Part shown: piece by piece, positions 7,604 through 15,218 of the stretch | Numbering within the stretch: the first letter of the stretch is position 1 | How the letters are laid out: each line of letters starts with the position of its first letter | Source of the DNA: JBFMFR01 sp040752025 | GTDB lineage: Bacteria > Chloroflexota > Anaerolineae > Anaerolineales > UBA4823 | DNA length: 64,000 bases | Direction: 5' to 3' | Assembly: GCA_040752025.1 (NCBI GenBank) | Contig: JBFMFR010000013.1 | Coordinates: 1 to 64,000, forward strand | Translations under genes and position numbers: made by a program | Notes under the pieces: model-generated | The model's input: only the letters and a program-made list of their open reading frames with translations | The model's database searches: none | What the model was told of the DNA's origin: nothing

Positions 7604-8533
7604 ATGGTTGACATCAACAAGATCGAGACCTTTGTGCGCTCAGCCGAAACAATGAGTTTTTCTGAGGCAGCCAAACATCTTCACATGAGCCAGCCCACCG
7701 TCAGCCACCACATCAAGACTCTGGAGCAAGAAATGGGGGTGACTCTTTTTACCCGCACCAACACCGGCTTAGAATTGACGGAAGCGGGTAAAGTCTTGCT
7801 GCCCTGGGCGCGGCGTTTGCTGCACGACACCAACAGTATGCAGGCCATGATGGCTTCTTTACAGGATAACGTCGTCGGCGAGCTGCGCATCGCCTGCAGC
7901 ACCACCGCCGGTAAATATATCCTGCCGCAACTGGCAGCTCGCTTCTGCCAGCGCTTCCTTGGAGTCCAGGTCCGCATCCTTGCCTGCATGCCAGAGGACG
8001 TCACCATCCGGCTGTTGGACGGAGAGGCGCATATCGGCGTTCTCAGCCGCGAGGTTCCCGAAGCTGGCCTGGAATCGCAGGAGTTCTTCCGCGACACCAT
8101 CACCCTGATCGTCCCTGCCAACCATCGCTGGGCCTTCCGAAAAAACATCGAAGCCAGCGAATTACTGGAAGAACCGCTCATTATCCGAGAGGAGACCTCT
8201 GGCACTCGCCGTGTAGTTCTATCTGAACTGGCCAAGTATGATATCAGCCTGAATGATCTGGATGTTTTCATGGAATTGGGCAACGCCGAGGCCATCGTGC
8301 GCACCGTTGCAGCAGGATACGGGGTTGCCTTTGTTTCCAAACTGGCAACCGCCTGCCCGCTCGAAAGGGGCAACGTTGTCGACATCGATGTCGATGGGCT
8401 GAATCTCGAGCGCATCATTTACATGGCCCGCAAAGTTGGAGGCAGCCCTCACCGCCCGAGGGATGCTTTCTGGAGCTTCATCCATGCCCCTGAAAATGCG
8501 GACCTGATCCGCCTGCCAGAGCAAACCTCGTGA
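7604..8533 (+). CDS. LysR-family transcriptional regulator (CysL/CbbR-like)
   Basis: The N-terminal winged helix (IETFVRSAETMSFSEAAKHL, SQPTVSHHIKTLEQEMG) is followed by a periplasmic-binding-like effector domain from about residue 90 (GELRIACSTTAGKYILP, REETSGTRR). The ATG at 7604 follows GGGAGAG at proper spacing. The 309-residue length is normal. Effector-domain features resemble the CysL/CbbR branch, which respond to sulfur or carbon metabolites. The gene lies between the MinD/NifX group and the Hdr/Qmo-TusA-DsrE operon, with a terminator separating it from the latter; it may control either. A second LysR with closely similar domain layout is at 58182-59123. Confidence 0.9.
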   Translation: MVDINKIETFVRSAETMSFSEAAKHLHMSQPTVSHHIKTLEQEMGVTLFTRTNTGLELTEAGKVLLPWARRLLHDTNSMQAMMASLQDNVVGELRIACSTTAGKYILPQLAARFCQRFLGVQVRILACMPEDVTIRLLDGEAHIGVLSREVPEAGLESQEFFRDTITLIVPANHRWAFRKNIEASELLEEPLIIREETSGTRRVVLSELAKYDISLNDLDVFMELGNAEAIVRTVAAGYGVAFVSKLATACPLERGNVVDIDVDGLNLERIIYMARKVGGSPHRPRDAFWSFIHAPENADLIRLPEQTS

Positions 8534-8542
8534 TCCTACGCA

Positions 8543-8580
8543 CACCTGCCCCTGAGGCATAAGTCAGGGGCAGGTGTTTT
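8543..8580 (+). terminator. Rho-independent terminator after the LysR gene
   Basis: A perfect 13-base stem (CACCTGCCCCTGA at 8543-8555 with its complement at 8564-8576), an 8-base loop and TTTT. It ends the LysR transcript and stops it from running into dsrE on the other strand. Confidence 0.9.
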
Positions 8581-8600
8581 AGATAGGCCAGCCGGATAAT

Positions 8601-8963
8601 TTAGAACACGTAGGTCATCGCCGCTCCTTGAGCCGCCATCAAGAACGGCGGAGCCTTTTCGATAATGATGCGATCGTCGCGCAGATCGCTGGGAGTGACG
8701 CCCTTGTTTTCCAATGCCAGTTCGCACAAGACGACCCTGCCGCCCAATTCCATAATGTCATTGTAAAGCTTGACCGGGTTCGGCAGTCCCTTGGGCGTAC
8801 CAAGCTTTTCCAGCTCATCTTTGAGCACCCACTTGGTCCCAGCCGGGCAGAAGAAAACGTGCACTTCATAATCCAGGGCCAGCCCCGACGAAGCGAAGAT
8901 CAACGTCGGCATGATATTCTTGGCCTCATCGCCATTGCAGACAACAACCATTTTTTCAGACAT
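8601..8963 (-). CDS. DsrE/DsrF-family sulfur-transfer protein (DsrE2-like)
   Basis: The 120-residue protein has the DsrE fold pattern: KMVVVCNGDE, then a helix (TLIFASSGLALDYEVHVFFC), ending with AAQGAAMTYVF. Cysteines in HVFFCPAG and VVLCELAL are candidates for persulfide binding. DsrE-type proteins carry sulfane sulfur together with TusA. It is the last gene of the minus-strand group that also has tusA and hdr/qmo genes, separated from qmoC by 108 bases with a hairpin. AAAGGA precedes the start at 8963. I infer sulfur relay to or from the Hdr/Qmo complex; which Cys reacts cannot be told. Confidence 0.85.
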   Translation of the reverse strand: MSEKMVVVCNGDEAKNIMPTLIFASSGLALDYEVHVFFCPAGTKWVLKDELEKLGTPKGLPNPVKLYNDIMELGGRVVLCELALENKGVTPSDLRDDRIIIEKAPPFLMAAQGAAMTYVF

Positions 8964-9024
8964 TGTAGTTTCCTTTCTTCGAAGTTTGGTATTGAAATGG
9001 ATATTCTTTCACTTGGTTTGTTCG

Positions 9025-9044
9025 ACTGGCCGATTGCGGCCAGT
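9025..9044 (-). other. Short hairpin between qmoC and dsrE
   Basis: ACTGGCCG and CGGCCAGT form an 8-base perfect stem with a 4-base loop. No U run follows on the minus strand, so this is more likely an mRNA processing or stability element that sets dsrE apart than a terminator. Confidence 0.4.
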
Positions 9045-9071
9045 TTCACTCAACTCACTTGGTCCGCCAGG

Positions 9072-10235
9072 TCAATCAGCAGGCGCATACGCCTCGGGTT
9101 GATTTTGCTCGGCCAACACCCTGGCTTTATCCTTGACTGCCTGGAAATAGATCGCAAACGGGCGATAGGCAAGGTGTGACCATTTGCCAAATGGCACCTC
9201 CACGACCAGCATGGGCGTCAGGATGATCAGATGCGCCGTATACATGTAGTAAGTTGGCAGCGGCATATCCAAATAACGGAAAGTGTGCACTAAAATGCCG
9301 CTTGCCGTGGTCAAGAGCAGCAAAATTGGGAAAATCCAATCGCTCAGATGTGAGAAGCGGTGCATCTGGTGAGCTTTCCGGATCCTGCCCCACAGGATGT
9401 CTGCGCCGCCATACAAAAGCACAATGGTCGCGTAGTAACCGAGCCAGCGCTGCGGGTGATACAGCGGGTAGATATTGTCCGTTTGGAACCAGGGGAGAAA
9501 ACCCACCACCAGGGCAAACATCAGGACATAACCCGTCACCAGGAAAAAGTGATTGCGCCAGCGCTTTTTCTTGAAGAAACCCTCTTGTTCCTCATCGCAC
9601 TCTGCAAACTGTCTCTGGGTGGCGAAATGATACACCAGGTTCCAGGCCTCGGTTAGATAGAGCATAAAAGGGATCTTGACTTTTGCGCCTTTGCGCAATA
9701 TCAGAAGATACATCCTGAAGATGTTGGAAAGCAGGAAGAACGACAGGAAAGCTGCCAGCACCCAGTCGCCGTAATGGATGCGCTGCACCGGGGCGAAAGT
9801 GTTCAGCGCCACGTGGCTGGTCTCCATTGGGCCGGCAAAGAGGATAAACATCACCAGGATGAAGACCCCCACCACGATGATGGAGCCAATCTCCCAGGCT
9901 GGAGATGTGTACAATTTGCGCGCCAGACCCGTCCAGTCATATTGCGCTGTCAGCCAGCGGCGCACAGACATCATCGTCTCGCCGGGCTCGGCGCCTTTAG
10001 GACAGGTATCCGAGCAGTCGCCGCAGTAATAACACTGCCAGGCATCCGTGCTTTCCAGGATGCGGTCTTTCAGACCCATTTGCGTAAAACGGATCAGGTT
10101 GCGCGGGAAAGGATGCTCGCTGCTGGCTAACGGACAGGAAGCGGTACAGTTGCCGCAGTTGAAACATTTCTCGAGTCCGACCGCGCCGTACTCTTTTAGC
10201 TCGCGCAACAATTGAGGCTCAATCCGTGTGCTCAT
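9072..10235 (-). CDS. qmoC: QmoC-like protein: HdrC-type ferredoxin fused to a cytochrome-b-like membrane domain
   Basis: Start is set by GGAGGAG upstream of the ATG at 10235, which removes 32 upstream residues; 387 residues remain. Residues 20-75 hold two [4Fe-4S] motifs, CFNCGNCTASCP and CYYCGDCSDTCP, like HdrC. Six membrane helices follow from about residue 105 (HdrE/NarI-like), with several His in or near the helices for heme b. QmoC passes electrons between menaquinone and the cytoplasmic QmoA/QmoB flavoproteins in sulfate reducers. Here it is encoded with two HdrA-like flavoproteins, an MvhD-like protein and the sulfur carriers TusA and DsrE. No AprAB or DsrAB genes occur in the window. 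Confidence 0.9.
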   Translation of the reverse strand: MSTRIEPQLLRELKEYGAVGLEKCFNCGNCTASCPLASSEHPFPRNLIRFTQMGLKDRILESTDAWQCYYCGDCSDTCPKGAEPGETMMSVRRWLTAQYDWTGLARKLYTSPAWEIGSIIVVGVFILVMFILFAGPMETSHVALNTFAPVQRIHYGDWVLAAFLSFFLLSNIFRMYLLILRKGAKVKIPFMLYLTEAWNLVYHFATQRQFAECDEEQEGFFKKKRWRNHFFLVTGYVLMFALVVGFLPWFQTDNIYPLYHPQRWLGYYATIVLLYGGADILWGRIRKAHQMHRFSHLSDWIFPILLLLTTASGILVHTFRYLDMPLPTYYMYTAHLIILTPMLVVEVPFGKWSHLAYRPFAIYFQAVKDKARVLAEQNQPEAYAPAD

Positions 10236-10237
10236 GC

Positions 10238-10534
10238 TTATTTCTCCTCCACTCGTTCGTAGAGCGGGTAATCGCCGCACATGCCCGCTTCTGCTACCAG
10301 GCCGTATTTCTTGAACGAGGTGATGTACCACAACACTTCATGGAGAGGCATGTCGGTTTCTTTAGCGATCTCGAGCACTGTCTTTGGTTTTTCGCGCACC
10401 ACTTTGCAGATTGCCTGCTGGATGCGCTTTTGCTCCTTCAGCAATTCCTGCGTGCGTCCTACCGTTTCCTGATGTTCCTCGCGTAATGCCTTTAGCATTT
10501 CTGTGCGTTTGCGGGCCTGTTCTTTTGCATCCAT
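10238..10534 (-). CDS. Small winged-helix protein of the Hdr/Qmo operon
   Basis: A GGAGG seven bases upstream favours the ATG at 10534 (98 residues). The first 45 residues are a charged helix (coiled-coil-like, KEQKRIQQ). The rest resembles a winged helix: KPKTVLEIAKETDMPLHEVLWYITSFKKYGLV, then GDYPLYERV. It could be a DNA-binding regulator, but its place between hdrA and qmoC (two bases from the qmoC start) also allows a structural role in the complex. From memory, similar small proteins occur within hdr/qmo operons of other anaerobes. Confidence 0.75.
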   Translation of the reverse strand: MDAKEQARKRTEMLKALREEHQETVGRTQELLKEQKRIQQAICKVVREKPKTVLEIAKETDMPLHEVLWYITSFKKYGLVAEAGMCGDYPLYERVEEK

Positions 10535-10536
10535 TC

Positions 10537-12603
10537 TCATACCTCCATCATGACCAGGTTATCGACAGCGATGGCATCGACCATGGCTTCATACTGCGCC
10601 AGCGTCCAGCCCTGGATATTGATGGCGCCCGTTGGGCAGGCGCTCACACACGCCCCGCAGCCCGAGCAGTTGGCCGGTGTGACCACTGCCCGGCGGATTT
10701 CTTTGCCGTTCTCCTGTAGGGTTTGTAAGGCAATTGCGCCATCGTAGTCGCAAACTTGCACACAAATTCCACTGCCCTCGCATTTTGCAGGGTCTACTGC
10801 GGCCACATAAGGCGGCAGTTCCACGTAGCCCTTGCCCAGCAAGGCGCTGACCTTGGCTGCTGCTGCCGACGCCGCCGTAACCGCTTCCTGGACGTTCATC
10901 GGTCCCTGGGCTGTACCAGCCAGGATCACGCCATTGACGGCGGTCTCCACCGGGCGCAGCTTGGGATGCACTTCCAGTAAGAAGCGATCATTCCCGCGCG
11001 AAACCTTGAGCATTTGCACCAGGTCATCGATCTGGCGCGGCATGATGCCCACCGCCAGCACCACCAGGTCGGCCGGCACTTCCAATTCCTCCCCGTAGGT
11101 CAGGTAATCCTTCACCCGCACCAGCACCGGCTGGGCGCTGCCAGGTGGAGCCGCCACGATCTCAGGCAGTTCCTCGCCCCGGTATTGGATGAAACGCACC
11201 ATGTTCTCCATCGCCTGGCGATAATAATCTTCTTGCCCGCGCCCATACGTGCGGATATCCTGGTAAAGGTTGAAGATATTCAGCTCCGGGAAGTGCTGAT
11301 GCAGTTCATTGGCCATGTGTAAATTGGCTGTGCAGCACACCCGCGAGCAGTAATCGTTCACGCTCCCATCTGCCTGAGGTTCCGAAACGCCTTCCCTTTG
11401 CCGGCTGCCAACGCACTGGATCAACACCACATCCCGTACGTCATGTCCATTCCATCGCAATTGCTTTTCATCTTTGTGCAGCGCCATGTAGCGGATCAAC
11501 TGCGGCAGAGTGACCACTTCGGGAATCTCGCCGTAACCATACTCACCGGTGCGCGGCTGGTAGGGATCGAAACCAGTCGCCAGTACAATTGCACCAACGT
11601 TCAACGCCATCGTATTGGGATGATCTTCGAAGATCGCCTTTTTCCCGTTCAGGGGGATAGATTCACCCGCGTAGTTTTGCCAATCCACGGCTGGCGCCGC
11701 AGGATAACAACCCGGGTAAGCCTGGTAAATCACCTTGCGCTGCGTCAGGCCGTAATTGAACTCATCGGCCACTTCCTGCGTACAGGCAGCCATCAACGCT
11801 TCGGCATCCGCCGGATCCACACCGCGCGCGTGCTGGCGCAGTGAGACCTGAAAATTGCCCACATAGCCAGATATGCCAACCATCTCGGTGTAAGTCAGAA
11901 TATGGATATTGGGATGCGCGACCACCCGGTTGATCAGCTCGTGCAGCAAAGGCAGCGCCGCTTCATCCGTGGGGAACAGCGTCTCCAATTGGGCCATGCG
12001 TCCGCCCAGGAAAGGCGACTTTTCGATCAACGTCACCTGTAGATCCTGGCGAGCAATTTCTAGCGCTGCGCGTAAACCTGCTACGCCGCCGCCGATGACC
12101 AGGGCGTGTTTTTCAGCCCCCAGGTGGATATTTTCTAAAGGTTGCAGCAAGCGGGCTTTAGCAACGCCTGCCGCCATCAGGCGGATAGCCTTTTCAGTCG
12201 CCCCTTCAGGGTCCTCGTGATGTACCCACGAGTCCTGTTCGCGCAAACCCATGTGCTGGTATAAATAAGGGTTCAACCCGGCGCGCCTCACAGTGCCGCG
12301 GAAGGTCTGTTCGTGCAGTGAAGGCGCACATGCCCCGATCACCACCCGGTTCACCCCCAGTTCGCGGATATCCTGCTCGATCATCGACTGGCCGGCATCC
12401 GAGCACAAAGACATATTGGTGCGCGAGACAACCACATCTGGCATCTTCGCCAGCACCTTGGCTACCCGCTCGCACTGCACCACTTTGCTGATGTTGCCGC
12501 CGCAATAGCAGGTATATACGCCTACGCGCGGCGTTTCACCGTCCGTCTGCTTCTGCGTACTGGCAATCTGTTCTTCAGGGGAAATTTCTTTCATCTCAGG
12601 CAT
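10537..12603 (-). CDS. hdrA: HdrA/QmoB-like FAD and Fe-S protein
   Basis: The order matches HdrA: an N-terminal CYCGGNIS block near residue 30, then a C-S-D-A-G-Q and ACAPSLHEQTF region, the FAD-binding GGGVAGLRAALEIA near 170, YCSRVCC near 420 and two C-terminal ferredoxin motifs. The ATG at 12603 is preferred because AGAGG precedes it and it overlaps qmoA by only eight bases; 688 residues result. QmoB of sulfate reducers has an additional MvhD domain, which here is a separate gene (13944-14378). Oddity: the first C-terminal cluster motif reads C608, S611, C614, C618, so one ligand is Ser. The second, CSGCGACVSAC, is intact. It should act with qmoA and qmoC products at the cytoplasmic membrane face. 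Confidence 0.88.
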   Translation of the reverse strand: MPEMKEISPEEQIASTQKQTDGETPRVGVYTCYCGGNISKVVQCERVAKVLAKMPDVVVSRTNMSLCSDAGQSMIEQDIRELGVNRVVIGACAPSLHEQTFRGTVRRAGLNPYLYQHMGLREQDSWVHHEDPEGATEKAIRLMAAGVAKARLLQPLENIHLGAEKHALVIGGGVAGLRAALEIARQDLQVTLIEKSPFLGGRMAQLETLFPTDEAALPLLHELINRVVAHPNIHILTYTEMVGISGYVGNFQVSLRQHARGVDPADAEALMAACTQEVADEFNYGLTQRKVIYQAYPGCYPAAPAVDWQNYAGESIPLNGKKAIFEDHPNTMALNVGAIVLATGFDPYQPRTGEYGYGEIPEVVTLPQLIRYMALHKDEKQLRWNGHDVRDVVLIQCVGSRQREGVSEPQADGSVNDYCSRVCCTANLHMANELHQHFPELNIFNLYQDIRTYGRGQEDYYRQAMENMVRFIQYRGEELPEIVAAPPGSAQPVLVRVKDYLTYGEELEVPADLVVLAVGIMPRQIDDLVQMLKVSRGNDRFLLEVHPKLRPVETAVNGVILAGTAQGPMNVQEAVTAASAAAAKVSALLGKGYVELPPYVAAVDPAKCEGSGICVQVCDYDGAIALQTLQENGKEIRRAVVTPANCSGCGACVSACPTGAINIQGWTLAQYEAMVDAIAVDNLVMMEV

Positions 12604-13924
12604 AAACAGCCTCTTTTTCTGCTGCTCTTGCAGGCGCAGCGTGTCCATTGGCGTGCTCACGGATGTATGCCGCTGCCGATACGGCCGCAGCCCCAGCCGT
12701 TACAATGCTATCAACGATATCCATGGGCCCCATGGCCGTGCCGGTCACGAAGATACCAGGCCGGTCAGTAGCGCAAGGCTCGCTGTTCGGCGAGGGCACG
12801 TTTACAAATTGATCTTTGCCCAGGGGGGCACGAAATACCTGGCGCGGGTCATAGGCCGGGACCATCCCCAGCGAGAGCACTACCAGGTCGTGCGTGCGTT
12901 CCACCACTTCCCCGGTATCTGTTATCTCCACTTTGACCACCGGATTGTGCTCCTCATCTTCGCTAATCCTGGCCACTTTGCCGCGCACAAACTCCACACC
13001 CATCGCCTGTGCGTTTTGATAGAACTGCTCGTAGCCCTTGCCAAAAGTGCGAATATCCATGTAATAGATCGTGATTTCCGCCAGGGGCAGCGCGCCGTTC
13101 AACAACATCGCCTGCTTGATGGCATACATGCAGCATACCCGCGAGCAATATTCGATGCCCAGGGTATCGTCACGTGAGCCAGCGCATTGTATATAGGCGA
13201 TCGTGGTGGGTTCTTTGCCATCTCCCGGGCGCAGCACGCGCCCGTAAGGGCCGGTGGGCGCCAGGAAGCGCTCCATCATCATCGGGTCGATGACATTCAT
13301 CAGCTTGCCGCCGCCATATTCTTTCTTGGCTTCCAGGTCGGTCACTTCGAAACCAGTCGCCAGGACGATCGATTGAGCATGGATATCGAAATACTCCGCC
13401 TGTTGGGTGAAATCCACCGCACCCACCGGGCACACCTTTTCACATTTGCCGCACAACAAACAGTTGTCGATATCCAGCACAGCCGTTTGCGGTACTGCCG
13501 TGGAAAACGGCACCCGGATGGCGCGATACGACCCCAGCCCTCGATCGAAATGGCTGGGCACCGTGATCGGGCATTCGAATTCGCACTGGCGGCAGCCAGT
13601 GCAGCTTTTCTCATCCACGTAGCGCGGTTTCTTGAGCACACGCACATCAAAACCTGTGCCGTTCTCGTTGACCGTTTGCACCTCACAGTAGGTGAACAGT
13701 TCAATATTGGGATGGTGCGCCACTGCCGACATCTTCGGGGTCGTGATACAACTGCAGCAGTCCAGCGTTGGGAACACCTTGCTCAGCATGATCATCTTCC
13801 CGCCAATACTCGGCTGGCGCTCCACCAGGACCACCTTATTGCCCTGGTCAGCCAGGTCGAGCGCAGCTTGCATACCAGCAATCCCGCCGCCCACCACCAG
13901 AGCATCCACTCGTTTATCTTCCAT
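12596..13924 (-). CDS. qmoA: QmoA-like flavoprotein (short HdrA)
   Basis: Start at 13924 follows CGGAGG; 442 residues. VVGGGIAGMQAALDLADQG binds FAD, followed by the typical QmoA/HdrA stretch DCCSCITTPKM and HHPNIEL. Two ferredoxin motifs, CTGCRQCEFECP and CLLCGKCEKVCP, are complete, and YCSRVCCMYAIKQA is the conserved Cys region. It lacks the N-terminal domain of full HdrA, as QmoA does. It lies between the MvhD-like gene and the larger HdrA. In sulfate reducers QmoA and QmoB link menaquinol to APS reductase; here the partner enzyme is unknown and a sulfane-sulfur system is suggested by tusA and dsrE. Confidence 0.9.
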   Translation of the reverse strand: MEDKRVDALVVGGGIAGMQAALDLADQGNKVVLVERQPSIGGKMIMLSKVFPTLDCCSCITTPKMSAVAHHPNIELFTYCEVQTVNENGTGFDVRVLKKPRYVDEKSCTGCRQCEFECPITVPSHFDRGLGSYRAIRVPFSTAVPQTAVLDIDNCLLCGKCEKVCPVGAVDFTQQAEYFDIHAQSIVLATGFEVTDLEAKKEYGGGKLMNVIDPMMMERFLAPTGPYGRVLRPGDGKEPTTIAYIQCAGSRDDTLGIEYCSRVCCMYAIKQAMLLNGALPLAEITIYYMDIRTFGKGYEQFYQNAQAMGVEFVRGKVARISEDEEHNPVVKVEITDTGEVVERTHDLVVLSLGMVPAYDPRQVFRAPLGKDQFVNVPSPNSEPCATDRPGIFVTGTAMGPMDIVDSIVTAGAAAVSAAAYIREHANGHAAPARAAEKEAVYA

Positions 13925-13943
13925 GGTTCCTCCGCATCGCCTT

Positions 13944-14378
13944 TCAGACTGCTGCCTGGGAGGCTGGCGCAGCCAGTTCGTCCTTGATGAAACCAATTCC
14001 GTCCAGCAAATCCTCCATCTGCTTTACCTCTTTCAGGAATGGTTTGACGCACACTGTGCAGATTGCAGCCAGACGCAGGCGGCGAATATCGATGCCCCGC
14101 TGCTTCATCAAACTGTAGGTGCGCGTGATCAATTCTGCCGTACCATCTGCCTCGACTTTGTAGGGGCTGTCAGTGCCGCTGTACATCAGAATGATCCCAT
14201 CGATACCACGTTCAAAGGCGCGTACGAAAAACTCGGGCGGGAACATGACCGGACACATCACGGGCAGGACATAGGTGTTTGCAGGATATTCTGCAAACAC
14301 CTGTCCGGTGGAGTCTGCCCCAGCATACCCACCCGCCAAAGTCGCCAGGATCAGTATCTTGGGTTTGCGGGTCTCCAT
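13944..14378 (-). CDS. MvhD/FlpD-like hydrogenase iron-sulfur subunit, cysteine-poor
   Basis: The 144 residues follow the MvhD pattern: KILILATLAGGYAGADSTG (where the family has CCNWCSYAGAD), V-M-C-P-V, the GIDGIIL strand and RLRLAAIC. MvhD relays electrons through a [2Fe-2S] cluster to HdrA. Here the N-terminal CCxxC is gone and only C42, C107 and C110 remain, so cluster binding is doubtful or different. The gene is 19 bases from qmoA and 12 from tusA. The product may keep a docking role while another redox path is used. AAGGA lies nine bases before the ATG. Confidence 0.8.
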   Translation of the reverse strand: METRKPKILILATLAGGYAGADSTGQVFAEYPANTYVLPVMCPVMFPPEFFVRAFERGIDGIILMYSGTDSPYKVEADGTAELITRTYSLMKQRGIDIRRLRLAAICTVCVKPFLKEVKQMEDLLDGIGFIKDELAAPASQAAV

Positions 14379-14390
14379 ATCCGTTGATCC

Positions 14391-14645
14391 TTATTTCTTG
14401 CGCTTGATGAACAGCCGCTCGTAACCATCGCCTGGGACGATGCCCAGGAACTCATGCCCGACCTTCTCGCACCAGCGGGGCATGTCATTCTTCGTATTGG
14501 CATCGCCGGACCAGATTTCCAGGATCTCGCCGACTTTCACCGCGCCGATGCCCTTTTTGGCTTCCAGCAGCGGCCCTGGGCAAGACATCGCCCGCGCGTC
14601 TACTACTTTTGCAGCCTGAACGGAGGTTAAATCTACTGTAGTCAT
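14391..14645 (-). CDS. tusA: TusA/SirA-family sulfur carrier
   Basis: The 84-residue protein has the family signature VVDARAMSCPGPLLEAKKGIG, in which the Cys of CPGP carries the persulfide. The C-terminal part ends in GDGYERLFIKRKK, typical of TusA-like proteins of sulfur dissimilation. GGAG lies eight bases before the ATG. The gene precedes mvhD, qmoA, hdrA and qmoC in one direction, so TusA probably hands sulfane sulfur to or from the Hdr/Qmo-linked enzyme, together with DsrE. A pure tRNA-thiolation role is less likely in this context. Confidence 0.92.
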   Translation of the reverse strand: MTTVDLTSVQAAKVVDARAMSCPGPLLEAKKGIGAVKVGEILEIWSGDANTKNDMPRWCEKVGHEFLGIVPGDGYERLFIKRKK

Positions 14646-14672
14646 GGGAAATCTCCTTCTCTAAAGAATGGT

Positions 14673-14981
14673 TTATTCGAGCTTCTCGGGTACCCGCAGC
14701 AGGGCGGGACAATTTCGAAGATACTCGTGATCGACAATCTGATAATAAATCGTTTGGCCATCGCGACGGCTGGTCACAATCCTGGATTTTTTGAGCAAGT
14801 TCAGATGCTGGGAGACGTTTTGCAGAGAGCTTCCGACCCGATCCGCGATCTCATTCACCGATAGTTCCTCTTTCGAGAGCATCCAAAGGATAATGAGCCT
14901 GCGGCTGTTCCCCACCATCCTGCAAAAGGCAGCCTGTCTTTCAGCAAGATCGATTACGGCATCGTCCATCAATATTTCCAT
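14673..14981 (-). CDS. ArsR-family winged-helix regulator
   Basis: The 102-residue protein has the ArsR layout: FCRMVGNSRRLIILWMLSKEELSVNEIADRVG, the recognition helix SLQNVSQHLNLLKKSRIV and the wing RRDGQTIYYQIVD. Two Cys (FCRM near the N terminus and NCPALL near the C terminus) could sense metal, persulfide or redox state, as in BigR/SqrR-type regulators, although a definite pair cannot be assigned. It is the first gene of the tusA-mvhD-qmoA-hdrA-qmoC group and so its probable regulator. A TATACT -10-like box lies near 15032-15037 on the minus strand. No Shine-Dalgarno is seen at the chosen ATG. Confidence 0.88.
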   Translation of the reverse strand: MEILMDDAVIDLAERQAAFCRMVGNSRRLIILWMLSKEELSVNEIADRVGSSLQNVSQHLNLLKKSRIVTSRRDGQTIYYQIVDHEYLRNCPALLRVPEKLE

Positions 14982-15218
14982 CAAGAACGCGGATCGGAAT
15001 TCCAGAAACGGCTTAATTAAGGATCGGCTTTAGTATAGACAGCCTTGATCCAATCCGAAAGATGTAGATCATCACTCTACTCAATGTTTTCTTGAATGGC
15101 TGGGTATAGAAATTCTTGATAGCCAGGCGCGCGTCTCAAGGAATCTTCAACGTTCCATTCACCTTTTCAGGATCGAAGAAACTCCCCCAGAATTTCGATC
15201 ATTTTACCGACAGAAAAG

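Noticed and set aside
9072..13924. Qmo genes as evidence for sulfate reduction
   Set aside because: No aprAB, sat or dsrAB is seen here; the neighbours are sulfur carriers, so the function is left open.
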